The position numbers and the translations under genes were made by a program. Below are positions 20,351-31,280 of a DNA stretch of 64,000 nucleotides, one piece after another (the first letter of the stretch is position 1; every line of letters starts with the position of its first letter). The stretch is from NCBI RefSeq assembly GCF_002763455.1, contig NZ_NIXK01000008.1, positions 62,001 through 126,000 of the forward strand, read 5' to 3'. The notes beneath the pieces are model-generated. The model saw nothing but the letters and a program-made list of their open reading frames with translations. It made no database searches and had not been told where the DNA came from. The DNA is from Lentibacillus sediminis (GTDB lineage Bacteria; Bacillota; Bacilli; Bacillales; Amphibacillaceae).

Positions 20351-21757
20351 TCAGCTGTTTGTATAAGACATTTCTCTTTTTCCGTCTTGAACAGGGTAAT
20401 TCCCTGACATGCATGCCGTGCAGATTCCCTGATGGATCGTTTTGTCTTTAACGATTGCCTTTTCCAGTCCTGCCTCTGATAAATAGGAAACACTGTCGGC
20501 ACCGAGGATGCTGCAGATCTCACCCACCGTATTGTTGGCGGCGATCAATTCCTCTCGCGTGGACATGTCGATGCCGTAATAGCAGGGATGCTGGATCGAC
20601 GGAGAGGCAATCCTTACGTGCACTTCCTTGGCGCCTGCCTCTTTCAACATCTGTACAATTCGTTTGCTTGTTGTGCCGCGGACAATGGAGTCATCAATCA
20701 TCACAATCCGCTTGCCTGCAACAATTCCCCTTACTGGGGCGAGCTTCATTTTTACCCCCTGTTCCCGCAGTTCCTGTGAAGGCTGAATAAACGTGCGGCC
20801 AACATAACGGTTTTTGATAATCCCCATCTCGTAGGGCAGGCCGCTCTCCTCTGCATAGCCGATCGCTGCGGAGATGCTGGAATCAGGCACGCCGACTACC
20901 ATATCCGCTTCTGCCGGAGACTCTTTCGCAAGCTCGGCACCCATCCGTTTTCTGGACGCATGCACATTCACCCGATTAACATCACTGTCGGGACGGGATA
21001 AATAAACGTATTCCATCGCACACATGCTACGTCTCCCCCGCATCGCAAACCGCGTTGACGAAAGACCGTCCTCACTGATCGTGACAAGCTCTCCCGGCAA
21101 AACTTCCCGTTCAAAAGTAGCTCCAATCTGGTCAAAGGCACAGGTTTCCGAGGCGACAACATAAGCATCGCCAAGCCGGCCGATCGACAATGGACGAATG
21201 CCGCTTGGGTCAAGCGCTGCATACATTTTTTCTTCGGTTAAAATTAAGTACGCATAGGCGCCTGTAATCTTTCCGAGCGCATTGGCAATCGATTTTTCAC
21301 TGATCTTCTCACCACTCCGCTTGATCAGATGGGCAAGCACCTCCGTATCCGAGGAGGTCTGCAAAATGCTTCCCTGGTCTTCCAACTCGCCGCGCAGCTT
21401 ATGGTTATTCATGATATTGCCATTATGGGCGAGTGCCATGCTGCCGTTCTGGGTGTGGAAAAGCAGCGGCTGGACGTTTTCGATTCCTTTGCCGCCTTGG
21501 GTAGAGTAGCGCACATGGCCAACAGCAACACGTCCTGTGAGCTGGTCAAATTTCGCATGTTTGAACACATCATTCACCAGACCGAGACCTTTATGCGCCT
21601 TCAGCTCCAATCCGTCGCTGACGACAATGCCGGCACCCTCCTGGCCGCGGTGCTGCATCGCATGCAAGCCGTAATAGGTCAGTTCTGTGGCTTTATCATG
21701 ATCCCAAATTCCAAAAACGCCGCATTCCTCATTTATGCCTTTGATTTCAGCAAGCAT
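20351..21757 (-). CDS. purF: Amidophosphoribosyltransferase PurF
   Basis: First committed enzyme of purine synthesis. The product of 468 residues begins [11 protein letters not shown] followed by Cys12, the glutaminase nucleophile exposed after removal of an 11-residue propeptide, as in B. subtilis. The PRPP-binding loop is [17 protein letters not shown]. Cysteines at the C-terminal side (QHPCYYG, GICTACM) fit the Fe-S cluster of the Bacillus-type enzyme. ATG 21757 has GGGAG 7 bp upstream and lies inside the purL 3' end, a 25-bp overlap. Confidence 0.97.
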   Translation of the reverse strand: MLAEIKGINEECGVFGIWDHDKATELTYYGLHAMQHRGQEGAGIVVSDGLELKAHKGLGLVNDVFKHAKFDQLTGRVAVGHVRYSTQGGKGIENVQPLLFHTQNGSMALAHNGNIMNNHKLRGELEDQGSILQTSSDTEVLAHLIKRSGEKISEKSIANALGKITGAYAYLILTEEKMYAALDPSGIRPLSIGRLGDAYVVASETCAFDQIGATFEREVLPGELVTISEDGLSSTRFAMRGRRSMCAMEYVYLSRPDSDVNRVNVHASRKRMGAELAKESPAEADMVVGVPDSSISAAIGYAEESGLPYEMGIIKNRYVGRTFIQPSQELREQGVKMKLAPVRGIVAGKRIVMIDDSIVRGTTSKRIVQMLKEAGAKEVHVRIASPSIQHPCYYGIDMSTREELIAANNTVGEICSILGADSVSYLSEAGLEKAIVKDKTIHQGICTACMSGNYPVQDGKREMSYTNS

Positions 21758-23961
21758 GGAATAGCTCCCTTCCATAATTCCTCAAGTTTGACCGCATCTT
21801 CCTGAATGACAGTGCTACCGTCAATATTGATTGTGTAAAGGTGATCGTCCGTAACTGTGCCTATTTTCCGAGCATCTTCTATCTGCTCTTCAAAACGCTG
21901 CTGGTCTTCCAGTTTAACGGATACGAGAAACCGTGACTGTGACTCACTGAACAGGGAAACTGTCGCATCGCCAGCAAGTTCGGCTGTCAGCCCCAGTCCT
22001 TTTCCGTTAAACACACTTTCCGCAAGTGCCACGGCCAAGCCGCCTTCTGCCAAATCATGGGCGGACTGAACCAAGCCGCTCTGGATCGCTGCAAGCAACT
22101 GCTGTTGCCTGCGTGCTTCTGTTTCCAGATCAATTGCTGGTGCTTTGCCTGTATACTCTCCCTCGATAACATTCTGCAGTTCACTGCCGCCAAATGCCGC
22201 TTCTGTTTCCCCGATGACATAAATGATGTCACCTGCAGACTGGAAATGGCTCGGCGTGATATGTTCCAATGATTCATGCAGGCCAACCATGCCGACAATT
22301 GGTGTCGGGAAAATTGACTTGCCGCGGGACTGATTATAGAGTGAGACATTGCCTCCAATGACCGGTGTTGCTAAAGCGCGGCAGGCAGCGCTCATTCCTT
22401 CGACACTCTGCTCCATTTGCCAGAACACTTCCGGATTTGTCGGGTTGCCGAAATTCAGCCCGTCAGTCAAAGCAAGTGGTCGGGCTCCGGAGCAGACAAT
22501 ATTTCGTGCCGCTTCAGCCACCGCAATTTTGCCTCCGGTTTCCGGATCCAGATAAATGTAGCGCGAGTTGGCGTCTGTAGAGATGGCAAGGGCTTTTTCG
22601 GTTCCCCTAATGCGCACCACCGCTGCGTCCGATCCAGGCGTGACAACTGTGTTCGTTTGCACCATCGAATCGTACTGGTCATACACCCATTCCTTGCTGG
22701 CAATGGTTGGCTGCTGCAGCAGTTTGATGAGCATTTCGCCATGATCCGCTACGTGCGGAACTGTTTCCGGAAGTTGCTGAAATTCATTGAAATACGTCGC
22801 CTGCTCCGAAGGCATATGATAGACAGGTGCCTCTTCTGCCAGCGCGTCGACTGGAATGTCTGCAGCCACTTCGCCGTGCTGCTTGATCCGGAAAACTTTT
22901 TCCTCAATAACCTCACCGACAGCAACGGCCTGCAGTCCATATTTTTCAAATACATCGATAATTTCCTGTTCTCTTCCCTGCTTCACGACAAGCAGCATCC
23001 GCTCCTGCGATTCCGAAAGCATCAGCTCATAGGCATTCATTCCTGGCTCGCGCTGTGGCACGAGATCGAGATTCATTTCCATTCCGGTTCCTGCCTTGCT
23101 CGCCATTTCACTGGCAGACGAGGTCAGACCGGCTGCACCCATATCCTGCATGCCGACAAGCGCATCGGAATGGATGACTTCCAGCGAGGCTTCAATCAGC
23201 AGTTTTTCCATAAACGGGTCGCCAACCTGCACGGCAGGGCGGTCCTTATCCGAATCCTCCGCCAGATCATCCGAAGCAAAAGTTGCTCCATGAATGCCGT
23301 CTCTTCCCGTTGGAGCTCCTGCGTAAATCACCGTGTTGCCAATGCCGGAAGCAATCCCTTTTTGCAGTTCATCATGTTTCAGGAGACCGATGCACATGGC
23401 ATTGACAAGTGGGTTATCCTCATAGCTGTCATCAAATTGCACTTCCCCGCCAACGGTCGGTACGCCGACACAATTTCCGTACCCGGCGATTCCGTGAACC
23501 ACTTCGGAAAACAGATACTTCATCCGGTCTGTGGTTAAATCTCCAAAACGAAGCGAGTTCATCAGGGCAATTGGTCTCGCCCCCATGGAAAAAACATCAC
23601 GGATGATGCCGCCAACTCCAGTAGCTGCACCCTGATACGGCTCGACTGCGGAAGGGTGGTTGTGGCTTTCGATTTTAAACACAACAGCCTGATTGTCGCC
23701 GATATCCACAACACCTGCGCCTTCCCCTGGTCCCTGCAGCACATGTGGTCCTTTGGTGGGAAATCGCTTCAGCAGAGGTTTGGATGTTTTATAGCTGCAG
23801 TGCTCCGACCACATAACAGAGAAAATGCCGGTTTCCGTAAAATTCGGGCGCCGCTTGAGGATGTTTTTGACCGAATCATACTCCTGATCGCTCAGTCCCA
23901 TATCGCTGTATAATTTATCCATTTCTACCGTTTCCGGGCCAATATCATGCGTTTGCAGCAT
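21733..23961 (-). CDS. purL: Phosphoribosylformylglycinamidine synthase subunit PurL
   Basis: Small-type PurL of 742 residues, which needs PurQ and PurS to form FGAM synthase (step 4). Motifs: [55 protein letters not shown], and the second-half [16 protein letters not shown]. The frame is open to 24039 within purQ, but ATG 23961 has GGAGGG 6 bp upstream. It overlaps the end of purQ by 17 bp. Confidence 0.97.
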   Translation of the reverse strand: MLQTHDIGPETVEMDKLYSDMGLSDQEYDSVKNILKRRPNFTETGIFSVMWSEHCSYKTSKPLLKRFPTKGPHVLQGPGEGAGVVDIGDNQAVVFKIESHNHPSAVEPYQGAATGVGGIIRDVFSMGARPIALMNSLRFGDLTTDRMKYLFSEVVHGIAGYGNCVGVPTVGGEVQFDDSYEDNPLVNAMCIGLLKHDELQKGIASGIGNTVIYAGAPTGRDGIHGATFASDDLAEDSDKDRPAVQVGDPFMEKLLIEASLEVIHSDALVGMQDMGAAGLTSSASEMASKAGTGMEMNLDLVPQREPGMNAYELMLSESQERMLLVVKQGREQEIIDVFEKYGLQAVAVGEVIEEKVFRIKQHGEVAADIPVDALAEEAPVYHMPSEQATYFNEFQQLPETVPHVADHGEMLIKLLQQPTIASKEWVYDQYDSMVQTNTVVTPGSDAAVVRIRGTEKALAISTDANSRYIYLDPETGGKIAVAEAARNIVCSGARPLALTDGLNFGNPTNPEVFWQMEQSVEGMSAACRALATPVIGGNVSLYNQSRGKSIFPTPIVGMVGLHESLEHITPSHFQSAGDIIYVIGETEAAFGGSELQNVIEGEYTGKAPAIDLETEARRQQQLLAAIQSGLVQSAHDLAEGGLAVALAESVFNGKGLGLTAELAGDATVSLFSESQSRFLVSVKLEDQQRFEEQIEDARKIGTVTDDHLYTINIDGSTVIQEDAVKLEELWKGAIPCLLKSKA

Positions 23962-24628
23962 AGGTTTCCCTCCAGTTCTCCACCATTGAGCGGAACAGCC
24001 GGAGACCGTCATCACTGCCAATGAGTGCTTCCATGGCACGTTCCGGATGGGGCATCATCCCCAGCACATTCCCCTCTTTATTGATAATCCCGGCAATATC
24101 GCCGGCCGATCCATTCGGGTTGTTCTGATAAGTGAAGACAATTTGCTGATTTGCCTTTAATTCTTCCAAAGTTTCGTCGTCACAATAGTAGTTTCCTTCC
24201 CCGTGGGCAATCGGAAAGCGCACTATTTCTCCCTGTTCGTATCCCGAAGTAAACTTAGTCGCAGCATTGGCAACGACCAGTGGCTCCTGATGACACATGA
24301 AGGCGAGATTCTTGTTGCGTAAAAGCGCACCTGGCAAAAGACGCGCTTCTGTCAGCACCTGGAATCCGTTGCAGACACCGAGCACCGGCTTTCCTTTTTC
24401 TGCGTGCGTTTTGATTTGCTGCATAATGTCCGATGTGGAAGCAACTGCTCCCGGGCGAAGGTAATCCCCGTAGGAAAAACCGCCCGGCAAGAGGATGCCG
24501 TCATAGTTTTCCAGATTGCTATTCTGATACCATACGAGATCAGCTTCTTCCTGCAAGACGTCTTTCACCGCATGATACATATCCCTGTCGCAATTGGAGG
24601 CAGGGAAAACGACTACTGCAAATTTCAC
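23945..24628 (-). CDS. purQ: FGAM synthase glutaminase subunit PurQ
   Basis: A 227-residue class I glutamine amidotransferase supplying ammonia to PurL. Nucleophile Cys86 in VLGVCNGFQ; catalytic His and Glu in MMPHPERA. Oxyanion region [14 protein letters not shown]. Start is GTG at 24628, overlapping the purS stop as GTGA. Confidence 0.96.
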   Translation of the reverse strand: MKFAVVVFPASNCDRDMYHAVKDVLQEEADLVWYQNSNLENYDGILLPGGFSYGDYLRPGAVASTSDIMQQIKTHAEKGKPVLGVCNGFQVLTEARLLPGALLRNKNLAFMCHQEPLVVANAATKFTSGYEQGEIVRFPIAHGEGNYYCDDETLEELKANQQIVFTYQNNPNGSAGDIAGIINKEGNVLGMMPHPERAMEALIGSDDGLRLFRSMVENWRETYAANA

Positions 24629-24876
24629 AACCGCACCTCCTCAGAGGTAGCAATCTCGTAATCTTCTATGACCGGATTGGCCAGCAGCCGCTCGCACATC
24701 TCCTTGACACGCCCTTCGATATCCGGACCTTCCTCCACTTCCAGTTCGATATATTTTCCGACGCGTGCTCCGAGAATTTCCTGGTATCCAAGGGAATGAA
24801 GGGATTCCTGTATCGCCTTCCCCTGCGGATCGAGCACACCCTGCTTCCATGTGATATAGACATTTACCTTTTTCAT
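24625..24876 (-). CDS. purS: FGAM synthase subunit PurS
   Basis: Small (83-residue) structural subunit bridging PurL and PurQ. Family stretch [20 protein letters not shown] and [14 protein letters not shown]. Two ATGs occur in a row. The second (24876) has GGAGG 7 bp upstream and overlaps the purC TGA by one base, the usual coupling arrangement, so it is preferred; 24879 would add one Met. Confidence 0.95.
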   Translation of the reverse strand: MKKVNVYITWKQGVLDPQGKAIQESLHSLGYQEILGARVGKYIELEVEEGPDIEGRVKEMCERLLANPVIEDYEIATSEEVRL

Positions 24877-25586
24877 CATTGTGCCTCCAGACGTCGTAAA
24901 ATTTCTTCATACACTGTAATCAAATCGCCAGTCCCCTGCCGGAAAACATCCTTATCCAGTTTTTCCTGGGTTGTTTTATCCCACAGCCGGCATGTGTCCG
25001 GGGAAATCTCGTCCGCGAGAACAAGCTTGCCATCTGCCATCCGTCCGAATTCCAGCTTGAAATCGACAAGGGTTATATTCATTGCTGAAAAAAGATGCTG
25101 CAACTGCTGATTAATTTCCAATGCTTTGTGCTTGATCTCCTCCAGCTCTTCTGCTGTCAGATCTGTCAGCAGAAGGGTATGCGCATCATTGATCAGCGGG
25201 TCGCCGAGTTCATCATTTTTGTAAAACAGTTCCAGCAGCGGTGAGGCGAACGCGGTTTTTTCCGGGATGCCCAGCCTTTTTGTAATGCTCCCTGTTGCAA
25301 GATTACGCACCACTACCTCTACCGGTATGATCGTGGTCTGATGAACAAGCTGTTCGGTTTCATTCAGCCGTTCGATAAAATGGCTTTCCACCCCACGTTT
25401 CGCAAGCATCGGAAAAATCAGTGAGGAAATCTCGTTGTTCAGGCGCCCCTTCCCGCTGAAAGTAGCCTTTTTCTCGCCATTAAACGCAGTGGCGGCATTT
25501 TTATAAGATAAAACAAGCTGTCCCGGTCTGTCGGCTGACTGATATACTTTCTTTGCTTTTCCTTCATATAGCAGTGTGTTTTTCAT
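24876..25586 (-). CDS. purC: SAICAR synthase PurC
   Basis: Phosphoribosylaminoimidazole-succinocarboxamide synthase, 236 residues. Begins KNTLLYEGKAKKVYQS and carries VVRNLATGSITKRLG, LVDFKLEFGRMADGK and ADEISPDTCRLWD. The start ATG 25586 directly abuts a 39-bp dispersed repeat (25587-25625). The only purine-rich tract upstream, GGGGAG, lies inside that repeat at unusually long spacing. GTG 25598, four codons earlier, is an alternative but would sit on that tract. Translation may depend on coupling to purB. Confidence 0.95.
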   Translation of the reverse strand: MKNTLLYEGKAKKVYQSADRPGQLVLSYKNAATAFNGEKKATFSGKGRLNNEISSLIFPMLAKRGVESHFIERLNETEQLVHQTTIIPVEVVVRNLATGSITKRLGIPEKTAFASPLLELFYKNDELGDPLINDAHTLLLTDLTAEELEEIKHKALEINQQLQHLFSAMNITLVDFKLEFGRMADGKLVLADEISPDTCRLWDKTTQEKLDKDVFRQGTGDLITVYEEILRRLEAQ

Positions 25587-25625
25587 GGTGCCTGTCACTC
25601 CCCGAATTTTGTCGATTATTATAGG
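25587..25625. repeat. 39-bp dispersed repeat, copy 1, at the purB-purC junction
   Basis: Begins GGTGCCTGTCACTCCCCGAA on the plus strand and continues TTTTGTCGATTATTATAGG. It matches 49809-49847 at 37 of 39 positions. The unit spans from the last codons and TAA of purB (stop at 25619-25621) to the base before the purC ATG. Confidence 0.88.
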
Positions 25626-26911
25626 TCAATCCGTTCAAATATCGCATCAACGTTTTTCAAATGGTAGGTATAGTCAAAACAGGCTTCAATCTCTTCCTTG
25701 GTAAGCTGAGCGGTAATCGTTTCATCCGCTTCCACCAGCTTTTTAAACGATGTGGCTTCCTCCCACGCCTGCATGGCTTTTGGCTGGACCGTATCATAGG
25801 CAGTTTCCCGGGCCATCCCTTTATCGATCAGCGACAGAAGAACTCGCTGGGAAAAAATCACGCCATGGGTCCGGTCGATATTCCGCTTCATATTTTCCGG
25901 GAAAACGGTGAGATTTTTGATAATCCCGGCAAACCGGTTGAGCATATAATTCAGAGCAATGGTCGCATCCGGCAAAATCACCCGCTCCGCAGAGGAATGG
26001 GAAATATCGCGTTCATGCCAGAGTGAGACATTTTCATATGCGGTCATCATATAGCCGCGCACGACCCTGGCCATTCCTGTCATGTTCTCCGAGCCGATTG
26101 GATTGCGCTTGTGCGGCATGGCCGAAGAACCTTTCTGCCCCTTGGCAAACCGCTCCTCTACTTCCCGTGTTTCCGTTTTTTGCAGGCCGCGGATCTCGGT
26201 GGCAAATTTTTCGACCGATGTGGCGACAAGGGCGAGTGCAGACATATAAGCCGCATGCCGGTCGCGCTGCAGGGTTTGCGTGGAAACAGGCGCCGGTGTC
26301 AATCCGAGTTTTTCACAAACATACTGCTCGACAAATGGATCGATATTCGCATAAGTGCCGACTGCCCCGGACAGCTTGCCGAATTCCACATTCGCTGCCG
26401 CCTGATCAAACCGCTCCAGGTTCCGCTTCATTTCTTCATACCACAGGGCGAGCTTCAGTCCGAACGTCGTCGGTTCTGCATGCACCCCATGTGTCCGACC
26501 CATCATGACGGTATGCTTATGCCGGGTCGCCTTATCCTTTAAAATTTCGATGAACTGGGTGATGTCATTGCGGATGATGTCATTTGCCTGCTTTAACAGG
26601 TAGGAAAGCGCGGTGTCCACAACATCCGTGGAGGTCAGGCCGTAATGCACCCATTTGCGCTCATCGCCCAGTGTTTCGGAAACGGCCCGCGTAAAGGCAA
26701 CGACATCATGCCTTGTCTCCTGTTCAATTTCCAGAATCCGGTCAATATCGAAAGAGGCATTTGCGCGCAGCTCCTTCACATCCTGCTCCGGGATCACGCC
26801 CAGTTCGCTCCACGCTTCACAGGCCAGAATCTCTACCTCCAGCCAAGCTTTAAAGCGGTTCTCATCCGTCCAAATTGCACCCATTTCCTCTCTGGTATAC
26901 CGTTCAATCAT
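25619..26911 (-). CDS. purB: Adenylosuccinate lyase PurB
   Basis: A 430-residue fumarase-superfamily lyase acting twice in the pathway (SAICAR to AICAR, adenylosuccinate to AMP). Signature [17 protein letters not shown] near residue 263, catalytic His regions [16 protein letters not shown] and [11 protein letters not shown]. Its ATG overlaps the purK stop (ATGA). The last codons and stop lie in the 39-bp repeat, but the protein end (IFERIDL) is close to the family length. Confidence 0.97.
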   Translation of the reverse strand: MIERYTREEMGAIWTDENRFKAWLEVEILACEAWSELGVIPEQDVKELRANASFDIDRILEIEQETRHDVVAFTRAVSETLGDERKWVHYGLTSTDVVDTALSYLLKQANDIIRNDITQFIEILKDKATRHKHTVMMGRTHGVHAEPTTFGLKLALWYEEMKRNLERFDQAAANVEFGKLSGAVGTYANIDPFVEQYVCEKLGLTPAPVSTQTLQRDRHAAYMSALALVATSVEKFATEIRGLQKTETREVEERFAKGQKGSSAMPHKRNPIGSENMTGMARVVRGYMMTAYENVSLWHERDISHSSAERVILPDATIALNYMLNRFAGIIKNLTVFPENMKRNIDRTHGVIFSQRVLLSLIDKGMARETAYDTVQPKAMQAWEEATSFKKLVEADETITAQLTKEEIEACFDYTYHLKNVDAIFERIDL

Positions 26912-28038
26912 CGTTGTTTTGCCTCCTCGAATTGCTGCAGCTGCTGCTGAATTTTCTCTTGTGATGCTGCAATAAATGTGACATGGCCCATTTTTCGTTT
27001 TGTTTTCGCTTCGGACTTGCCGTACAGATGGATGAAGCCATTCTCTGCAATAGGCAGTGCATGCAGCACTTCTTCCATATCCTCGCCCAGAATATTTACC
27101 ATAACAGCTGGCTGAAGGAGAGTGACGTCCATCAATGGCAGTCCGCAGATCGCGCGGATATGCTGGCCAAACTGCGAAATATTACATGCCTCAATGGTAT
27201 AATGCCCGGAATTATGCGGCCGCGGTGCCATTTCATTAAGAAAAATCTCTTCCCCTTTAACAAACAGCTCGACAGCGAATGTGCCGACCACATTCATTTT
27301 ATCCGCAAGTTTGTTGACTGCTGCATAGGCCTTTTCCTGAACAGCTTCACTGACTGCTGCAGGTATCGTTGTCTGGTAAAGAATGTGGTTTTTATGTTCA
27401 TTTTCCGCAATCGGGAAAAAGGCTGTTTCGCCGTCCAGGGATCTCGTGAATACTACGGAAATTTCTTTATCAAAAGGAATCCACTGTTCGATAATGCAGT
27501 GCTCGTTTTCCTCGGCAAAATCAATCGCTTGCCGGGCGTCGTCCGCGCTGTTTAATTTCAGCTGTCCTTTCCCGTCGTAGCCGCCGCTGCATGTTTTAAT
27601 GACCACTGGATAGGTGAAATTGCTCAATGCGGCTTCACATTCCCCGCCATTTGTCACGATGGCAAATGCCGGAACCGGCAGATCGCAAGCCTTCATGATT
27701 TCCTTTTCTTTCTGCCGGTTTTGGGTAATTTCCAAGGCATACGCTCCCTGCGGCAATTTACCCTCAACTTCTATATATGCTGCAGATTCCAGATCAACAT
27801 TTTCAAATTCATAGGTCACCACGTCACTGAGTTGAGTGAGTTCTTCAATTGCCTCTCTGTCATCATAGGCCGCGGTAATTTGTCTGTCGGCCACCTGGGC
27901 AGCCGGGCAATTTGTTTTTGGATCAAGGACGGCTACTGAATAGCCCATCTGCTTTGCTGCAATAGCCATCATTCGTCCAAGCTGTCCGCCACCGATTATC
28001 CCAATCATTCCTGGCGGTAAAATGTTATTGTTTGGCAA
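26908..28038 (-). CDS. purK: N5-carboxyaminoimidazole ribonucleotide synthase PurK
   Basis: An ATP-grasp enzyme of 376 residues turning AIR, bicarbonate and ATP into N5-CAIR. N-terminal [23 protein letters not shown]-grasp [15 protein letters not shown], and [20 protein letters not shown]. Start TTG 28038 overlaps the purE end and has GAGGGAA 4-8 bp upstream; ATG 28008, ten codons on, lacks a ribosome site. Confidence 0.95.
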   Translation of the reverse strand: MPNNNILPPGMIGIIGGGQLGRMMAIAAKQMGYSVAVLDPKTNCPAAQVADRQITAAYDDREAIEELTQLSDVVTYEFENVDLESAAYIEVEGKLPQGAYALEITQNRQKEKEIMKACDLPVPAFAIVTNGGECEAALSNFTYPVVIKTCSGGYDGKGQLKLNSADDARQAIDFAEENEHCIIEQWIPFDKEISVVFTRSLDGETAFFPIAENEHKNHILYQTTIPAAVSEAVQEKAYAAVNKLADKMNVVGTFAVELFVKGEEIFLNEMAPRPHNSGHYTIEACNISQFGQHIRAICGLPLMDVTLLQPAVMVNILGEDMEEVLHALPIAENGFIHLYGKSEAKTKRKMGHVTFIAASQEKIQQQLQQFEEAKQR

Positions 28039-28516
28039 GGTCTTCCCTCATTTCTGTTACTTTTTTTTGCATGGTTTTCCGGTATTCAGCCAGCTTCTCG
28101 GCAAAATCCGGCTGGAAAGCACCAAGGATTTCTGTCGCAAGGATCGCCGCATTCTTTGCCCCGGATTTACCGATTGCCACTGTGGCTGTCGGCACACCGC
28201 CAGGCATTTGCACGATCGACAGTAAGGAGTCCAGCCCGCTCAGTGCTTTACTTTCGACAGGAACGCCGATTACAGGGAGGGTGGTCTGTGCCGCCACCAT
28301 GCCCGGCAAGTGGGCCGCACCGCCCGCTCCGGCAATGATGACTTTGAGCCCGCGACCCCGCGCTTCTTTGGCATATGTAAACATGTCATCCGGCGTGCGG
28401 TGTGCAGATATGACATTCTTTTCATAGGCAACGCCCAATTCTTCAAGCAGCTTGCATGTATGCTCCATCGTTTCCCAGTCCGAAATGCTTCCCATAATGA
28501 CACCGACTTCTGGCAT
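28025..28516 (-). CDS. purE: N5-CAIR mutase PurE
   Basis: A 163-residue class I PurE. Starts [17 protein letters not shown], with the substrate loop [10 protein letters not shown] and [15 protein letters not shown]. The frame extends to 28552, but ATG 28516 has AGAGGG 6 bp upstream. First gene of the 12-gene pur operon; its leader carries the guanine-type riboswitch and terminator. Confidence 0.97.
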   Translation of the reverse strand: MPEVGVIMGSISDWETMEHTCKLLEELGVAYEKNVISAHRTPDDMFTYAKEARGRGLKVIIAGAGGAAHLPGMVAAQTTLPVIGVPVESKALSGLDSLLSIVQMPGGVPTATVAIGKSGAKNAAILATEILGAFQPDFAEKLAEYRKTMQKKVTEMREDLAKQ

Positions 28517-28553
28517 GATCATCCCTCTTTCTTTATTGGTTGTGTTTTTCAAT

Positions 28554-28600
28554 TAAAAAAGTCTATTCGTCTCCTCTATAATGAGAGAAGATGAATAGAC
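28554..28600 (-). terminator. Riboswitch-controlled terminator upstream of purE
   Basis: Read leftward: GTCTATTCATCTTCTC, a short loop around CATTAT, then GAGGAGACGAATAGAC followed by TTTTTT. It lies between the aptamer and purE, so it is the expression platform. Confidence 0.9.
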
Positions 28601-28654
28601 TTTCTTAAAAAGGACGTATGAAAACAGACCATTGTCCGAGAATGTTCATCCTCC

Positions 28655-28719
28655 CTCATAGTCCGGCATTTACGGTGCCTGGTAGAGACTTCCGGGCCAT
28701 ATTCCCGGAAATATATGAG
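28655..28719 (-). ncRNA. Purine riboswitch aptamer, guanine class, pur operon
   Basis: Read leftward: P1 strand CTCATA, GGGAATATGGCCC (P2), GTCTCTACC, GGCACCGTAAATGCC (P3), GACTATGAG closing P1. All conserved junction bases are present, and the discriminating base after GA is C (GACTATG), which pairs with guanine or hypoxanthine rather than adenine. Followed by the terminator at 28554-28600, so purine excess should stop transcription. Confidence 0.95.
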
Positions 28720-28760
28720 GTGGTTTATTTTATTTGAGTGGTTTCTGATCTCGCATCTTT

Positions 28761-28789
28761 AGAATAGCAGATCAGAAAGGAAAAATCAA
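28761..28789 (-). promoter_or_regulatory. SigA promoter of the pur operon
   Basis: Read leftward: TTGATT (28784-28789), 17-bp spacer ending in TGC, TATTCT (28761-28766). It lies between the PurR boxes and the riboswitch. Confidence 0.8.
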
Positions 28790-28792
28790 TAA

Positions 28793-28836
28793 AATATCGA
28801 ACGATTTATTGTGGTTTTATTTTATTGTTCGGTTTT
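28793..28836. promoter_or_regulatory. PurR operator (paired PurBoxes) of the pur operon
   Basis: Two inverted boxes 18 bp apart. On the minus strand, 28824-28836 reads AAAACCGAACAAT, a full match to AWWWCCGAACWWT. On the plus strand, 28793-28805 reads AATATCGAACGAT with two deviations. PurR is a PRPP-responsive repressor in Bacillus. Confidence 0.85.
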
Positions 28837-28899
28837 TGTGGAGGGAGCGTAGTTGGTAAGCGATACGCTAGCTTTCATGTGCAGCATTTGATCGCGTGG

Positions 28900-29132
28900 C
28901 ACGCGATTCGAGCGTGGAGGTGCGCGACTTGAGCGCGAGGGTGCGCTATTTGGCGTGTCGGTGCGCGACTTGGCGCGTCGGTTGCGCGACCTGGCGTGTG
29001 CCCCGCGCGATTCAGTTCGCCCGACTTGAATATGAGGTCGCCCGATTTGACCGCTGACTCGCCCGACTTGGACCGTCACTCGCCCGATTAGACGTTCGAC
29101 TCGCCCGACTTAAGCCGAAGCTCGCCCGATTC
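28900..29132. repeat. 21-bp tandem array D
   Basis: About 11 units, mostly 21 bp (first units 20-22). A core of about 10 bases, GCGCGAYTTG in the left units and CGCCCGAYTT in the right ones, is separated by about 10 variable bases. It lies between the 3' end of the FUSC gene and the pur operon's operator. Same family, order and orientation as the array at 57558-57767. Confidence 0.88.
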
Positions 29133-29160
29133 AATCAATCAACCACTCACCAGCCCAAAA

Positions 29161-31086
29161 CTACCTCATCTGTCCAACCCCACGCTCTCCCGGCAACTCA
29201 TGCATCTGCAACGCCTGCTGAAGATCCCCAATCTCTTTTTGAATAAGGGGATACCCTTCAATTTCCGGAACATATCTCGTGGCAGGCGACCGTTTCCCCC
29301 CTGCAGCCTTTGCCATCATTTCAAAGACAAGCAGCAATTGGGATAAATCTTCATCACGAAGCACGGGGCGGTTTGTTTTTGCAGCCGCTGCTTCCAGTAA
29401 ATATCCAAGATGTTCAATGGAATAAATTACCGGCCAAAGGTGGTCCAATGCTTTTTTATTTCGCGGTATTTCCCCCAGCGCTGTTGTATAAACGATCCCC
29501 AGATTGTTTAAATTGGTTTTCATCTTCTTCATTTCCCCGCTGTCCATCACCTCAGCCTCAGACCGCTGCTGGGAAAACAGCAATACAACCAGGCCCATCT
29601 GGCTGCGAATCGTTTTGGATAACAGATGAGGAATGCGGCTGGAAGCGGAGCGTCTGCCAATCAGGTACGTTCCAATCAGCCCGATCGCACAGCCAATAAA
29701 AATGTCTATAATTCTTGTCGAAGCAAAATAACTGACATCATATATTTGGGTTGTATTTTCGGCCATAAAAATAGCATTTGGAGTAATAAAAAACAGTGCA
29801 ATTGCATAGTTCCGCGGAATAAACAGCTCCGTCAGCGATGAAAGAAGAAAAATGATAAGTACAATCAGATAACCACCCGGGTGTGTGGAAAGAAGTACGC
29901 TAGCTAAAAGAATCCCAACCACTGTCCCCACCGACCTCTGAATAGCACGGTGGAATGTCGTCACAACCGTTGAACCTAGCATAACGGCAGCACAGGACAG
30001 CGGTATCCAGTATGAACGATCAAAATCAAAAGAAAATGCGATAAGTGCTGCAACCATAAGGATAAACCCATATCTTATTGCTGACACGAAAACAATGGAA
30101 TTCTTATGGAAGGCGCCACTGAACACCTCATTTACGGATGGTTTGGAAATACGCATTTTTCGTTTTGTATTTTCCTCGCGCCCGCTCAAAATCTCATGCA
30201 CTTCAGCTATTTCATTCATCAACCGGTTTGTTACCGCATCCGTGTATTCCGGCAGCTGTATTGGTTTAGATGCTTTCCCTCCAATAGAGGCAGTTAGCAC
30301 CCGTAAAGATTCTCCAAGTTCTCCCGGCAGCCTGGTTTTTCTTGGGGCATGAAATTCCAGCACCTCGGAAAATAGGCTATTTGCCTGCTCATATAGCCGG
30401 TATAACTTTTTATACTCGGATGATTTATCCCATGGAATATATCCCGAATGCAGTGTGTTTTCTGCCGCCCTAACTTGCTGCAGTGTACGCTGTCTTGCAC
30501 TGCTGAACTCCTCCGTTCCCACGGAATCAAGTAATTGGGCCAATTGGGTGTAGACACGTTTAATGGCAGCTGTTTCCGGACCCCGGGGGTTAATAAACCA
30601 ACCGTACATAGCGACCAGCCACGAGAACGCGCCTCCAAGCAGTACAAGTCCTGCACGAAGCGGAGCCTGTGACGGGTCTATTTCCATTGCCGATGTCATC
30701 GTGAAAACCAGAATAAAAAATATAGCGGCAGGACCGGGTATTTTCAATGCGCCAAATATAAATGTCCCGACCAAGCCGATTACCCCCGCCGCAACAGCAA
30801 TCGCATAAGGATATGGCGCGAGCAGTGTCCCCATCCCTACAGCCGCAGCAAGACCGATCATCACAAAAAACAGCTTTTTCGCCCGCTGTGCATATGGCTC
30901 ATTGAACATGTACAGATAGGTGAAACCGCCGATCCCTGCATATAATCCATTTTGTAAGCTTCCGAATAACAACCCAATCAAAACGGGAAAGGACAAGCAA
31001 ATCCCAGCACTGATCGCCTTATTCCATGGATATGGATTGTTTTTAATTTCAAAAGCCTGTCTGATTGTTTTCCAAGTATTGCTCAA
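29161..31086 (-). CDS. FUSC-family (aromatic acid exporter-like) membrane protein
   Basis: A 641-residue protein with two blocks of about six membrane segments (residues 25-165 and 330-480) separated by a soluble domain with coiled character, and a soluble C-terminus. This duplicated layout is that of FUSC/YccS-type proteins, related to the AaeB p-hydroxybenzoate efflux pump. Substrate unknown. Start is TTG 31086 with AGAGGA about 10 bp upstream. Nothing in the neighbourhood fixes its role, and it appears monocistronic. Confidence 0.8.
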   Translation of the reverse strand: MSNTWKTIRQAFEIKNNPYPWNKAISAGICLSFPVLIGLLFGSLQNGLYAGIGGFTYLYMFNEPYAQRAKKLFFVMIGLAAAVGMGTLLAPYPYAIAVAAGVIGLVGTFIFGALKIPGPAAIFFILVFTMTSAMEIDPSQAPLRAGLVLLGGAFSWLVAMYGWFINPRGPETAAIKRVYTQLAQLLDSVGTEEFSSARQRTLQQVRAAENTLHSGYIPWDKSSEYKKLYRLYEQANSLFSEVLEFHAPRKTRLPGELGESLRVLTASIGGKASKPIQLPEYTDAVTNRLMNEIAEVHEILSGREENTKRKMRISKPSVNEVFSGAFHKNSIVFVSAIRYGFILMVAALIAFSFDFDRSYWIPLSCAAVMLGSTVVTTFHRAIQRSVGTVVGILLASVLLSTHPGGYLIVLIIFLLSSLTELFIPRNYAIALFFITPNAIFMAENTTQIYDVSYFASTRIIDIFIGCAIGLIGTYLIGRRSASSRIPHLLSKTIRSQMGLVVLLFSQQRSEAEVMDSGEMKKMKTNLNNLGIVYTTALGEIPRNKKALDHLWPVIYSIEHLGYLLEAAAAKTNRPVLRDEDLSQLLLVFEMMAKAAGGKRSPATRYVPEIEGYPLIQKEIGDLQQALQMHELPGERGVGQMR

Positions 31087-31248
31087 GATGCTTTATTCCT
31101 CTTTTCCTCCAAGAACTTTTCGCATTCTTACTATTTGCTAATAATGTGTAAAATAAAGAAGAGCTGATAAGAAAAATCAGCCCTTCCTCATTTTACGCCT
31201 GTTCAATAAAAGATTCAAAGCTTTACGGTTTGCGCCTATCCCACTTGC

Positions 31249-31280
31249 AAAAAAAGCACAACCCCCTCAGGAAATTGTGC
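31249..31280 (-). terminator. Terminator of the acyl-CoA ligase gene
   Basis: Read leftward: GCACAA, loop including the TGA stop, TTGTGC, then TTTTTTT. The upstream arm uses the last sense codons of the gene. Confidence 0.8.

Noticed and set aside
28822-29079. Minus-strand 85-codon frame over array D and the PurR operator
   Set aside because: Repeat-derived and overlapping clear regulatory sequence.
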